Source of the DNA: an uncultured Lachnospiraceae bacterium
GTDB lineage: Bacteria; Bacillota; Clostridia; Lachnospirales; Lachnospiraceae
Direction: 5' to 3'
DNA: 7,906 nt
Assembly: GCA_902797785.1 (NCBI GenBank)
Contig: CADBUD010000125.1
Coordinates: 1-7,906 of the forward strand
The notes under the pieces were generated by a model. That model had not been told where the DNA came from. It did not search any database and worked only from the letters and a program-made list of their open reading frames with translations. Shown in pieces: positions 7,619 through 7,906 of the stretch (positions are counted from its first letter, which is position 1; every line of letters begins with the position of its first letter). The position numbers and the translations under genes were made by a program.

Positions 7619-7651
7619 TACCATTCACGCAAAAAAAATACCATTCACGCA
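7619..7651 (+). repeat. Two 13-bp direct repeats, 20-bp period
   Basis: TACCATTCACGCA occurs exactly at 7619-7631 and 7639-7651, separated by a 7-base A-rich spacer. The motif resembles the terminal repeat TTACTATTCACAG at 7712. The copies sit between the -35 boxes of two promoters that point away from each other. A 20-bp period places them on nearly the same face of the helix, as expected for paired operators, although remnants of inserted elements would explain them as well. Confidence 0.7.
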
Positions 7652-7658
7652 GATCGTA

Positions 7659-7687
7659 TTGACATTTTCAAAAAAATCCACTAGAAT
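7659..7687 (+). promoter_or_regulatory. Plus-strand promoter reading into the structured element
   Basis: A perfect -35 box TTGACA (7659-7664), a 17-bp spacer and TAGAAT (7682-7687, five of six consensus bases) form a strong sigma-A-type promoter. Transcription would start near 7694, on the 16-bp palindrome, and run through 7712-7905 towards whatever lies right of the window. It diverges from the rml operon promoter. No open reading frame with a ribosome binding site follows inside the window, so the product is either a non-coding RNA or the leader of a gene beyond 7906. Confidence 0.65.
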
Positions 7688-7693
7688 TTGGTG

Positions 7694-7709
7694 TTGATTG
7701 ATCAATCAA
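7694..7709. promoter_or_regulatory. 16-bp perfect palindrome, operator candidate
   Basis: TTGATTGATCAATCAA is identical to its reverse complement. It begins at the predicted start of transcription of the plus-strand promoter, a place where a dimeric repressor would block initiation. It also directly precedes the structured element at 7711-7906, so it could instead belong to that element. No regulator gene is in the window. Confidence 0.55.
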
Positions 7710-7710
7710 A

Positions 7711-7906
7711 ATTACTATTCACAGTCCCCCCTCCCGGCATTCGGATTTCCCGCTGCTTCGCAGCTCTCCCGGCGCATTCGCGCCTGAAATCCTCATATTG
7801 GGAGGAGTTCCTGCTTCACAGCAGGAAAATTTGATAAATAAAAGAGCTCCTTACGTGCAAGCACGACGAACCTCTTTTATTTATCAAATTGACTGTGAAT
7901 AGTAAC
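7711..7906. mobile_element. Structured miniature inverted-repeat element (MITE-like) or structured RNA
   Basis: TTACTATTCACAGTC at 7712-7726 is perfectly complementary to GACTGTGAATAGTAA at 7891-7905, giving 15-bp terminal inverted repeats. Inside, perfect stems account for much of the sequence: 7730-7735 with 7800-7805; 7743-7749 with 7786-7792; 7752-7756 with 7760-7764; 7771-7775 with 7780-7784; 7808-7814 with 7821-7827; and 7828-7846 with 7872-7890. The last two stems and the closing repeat abut without unpaired bases, so the whole could fold as a branched, cloverleaf-like structure. It contains no transposase and no credible open reading frame. A non-autonomous mobile repeat fits best; a folded RNA made from the promoter at 7659 is the alternative. 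The window ends one base after the right repeat, so a target-site duplication cannot be tested. Confidence 0.6.
7828..7890. repeat. 19-bp perfect inverted repeat hairpin, possible bidirectional terminator
   Basis: The arms 7828-7846 and 7872-7890 are perfect reverse complements, separated by 25 bases that contain a small CGTGC-AA-GCACG hairpin at 7854-7865. The stem is A/T-rich at its base, with an A-run on the left and a T-run on the right. A transcript from either strand would therefore place a U-rich tract on the 3' side, which could end transcription. It forms the right-hand arm of the structured element. Confidence 0.55.

Larger units (their letters stand above)
7602..7724 (+). repeat. 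Imperfect 29-bp direct repeat, two copies
   Basis: Positions 7602-7630 and 7696-7724 align without gaps at 22 of 29 positions. Both have the form GATTG, then TC, then ATCAA, then TTAC, ATTCAC. The right copy contains the perfect palindrome at 7694-7709 and runs into the left terminal repeat of the structured element. The left copy is more diverged and has no matching right end in the window. This may be an old, decayed end of the same element, or a duplicated regulator site. Confidence 0.6.

Noticed and set aside
7619..7651. Possible CRISPR-like repeat pair
   Set aside because: Two 13-bp repeats with a 7-base spacer are far too short for a CRISPR array, and no cas gene is present.
7446..7697. 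Plus-strand frame of 83 codons across the rmlA start and the intergenic region
   Set aside because: It overlaps rmlA, the rml promoter, the repeats and the second promoter, has no convincing ribosome site, and its sequence is low-complexity with no recognisable motif.
7712..7905. tRNA or tRNA-like gene because of the cloverleaf-like fold
   Set aside because: The element is more than twice tRNA length, the closing stem is 15 bp, and no T-arm or anticodon consensus is visible.

Overview
The window looks like part of a surface-polysaccharide locus from a low-to-moderate-GC Gram-positive Clostridia, most likely a Lachnospiraceae-type gut anaerobe. I judge this from the style of the proteins, the strong AGGAGG-type ribosome binding sites and the consensus sigma-A-like promoters; no taxonomic marker gene is present. 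All recognisable genes lie on the minus strand and read from right to left as one tightly packed operon. It starts at an extended -10 promoter near 7549-7577 and leaves the window at position 1.

Gene order in the direction of transcription: rmlA (7494-6625, glucose-1-phosphate thymidylyltransferase), rmlC (6560-5997, dTDP-4-dehydrorhamnose 3,5-epimerase), a Wzm-type ABC-2 permease (6019-5201, overlapping rmlC), a Wzt-type ATPase with a C-terminal carbohydrate-binding domain (5159-3867), a class I SAM methyltransferase with a GTG start (3847-2951), and a very large multidomain protein (2910 to beyond 1, at least 970 residues). The large protein holds an aminoglycoside-phosphotransferase-like kinase domain, a short coiled coil, a GT2 glycosyltransferase and a GT4-like glycosyltransferase. 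It is open at the left edge, with no stop codon inside the window.

Together the genes suggest an ABC-transporter-dependent pathway for a glycan that probably contains rhamnose. RmlA and RmlC supply dTDP-sugar, the glycosyltransferases extend the chain on the cytoplasmic face, and Wzm/Wzt export it. The most interesting biological idea is that the methyltransferase and the kinase domain form a split version of a WbdD-like chain-capping enzyme. In that reading the cap would be recognised by the C-terminal domain of the Wzt subunit. The kinase half is followed by a coiled coil, as in WbdD, but here it is fused to the chain-building glycosyltransferases. rmlB and rmlD, needed to finish dTDP-rhamnose, are not in this window.

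Positions 7495-7906 have no gene but are dense in signals. They hold the operon promoter, a second near-perfect promoter facing the other way (7659-7687), a 16-bp perfect palindrome at that promoter's start site, and repeated TACYATTCAC motifs. At the right edge is a roughly 195-base element bounded by 15-bp perfect inverted repeats, with at least six internal helices, several of them directly abutting. This looks like a miniature inverted-repeat element or a structured RNA, and it is the main non-coding novelty of the window.
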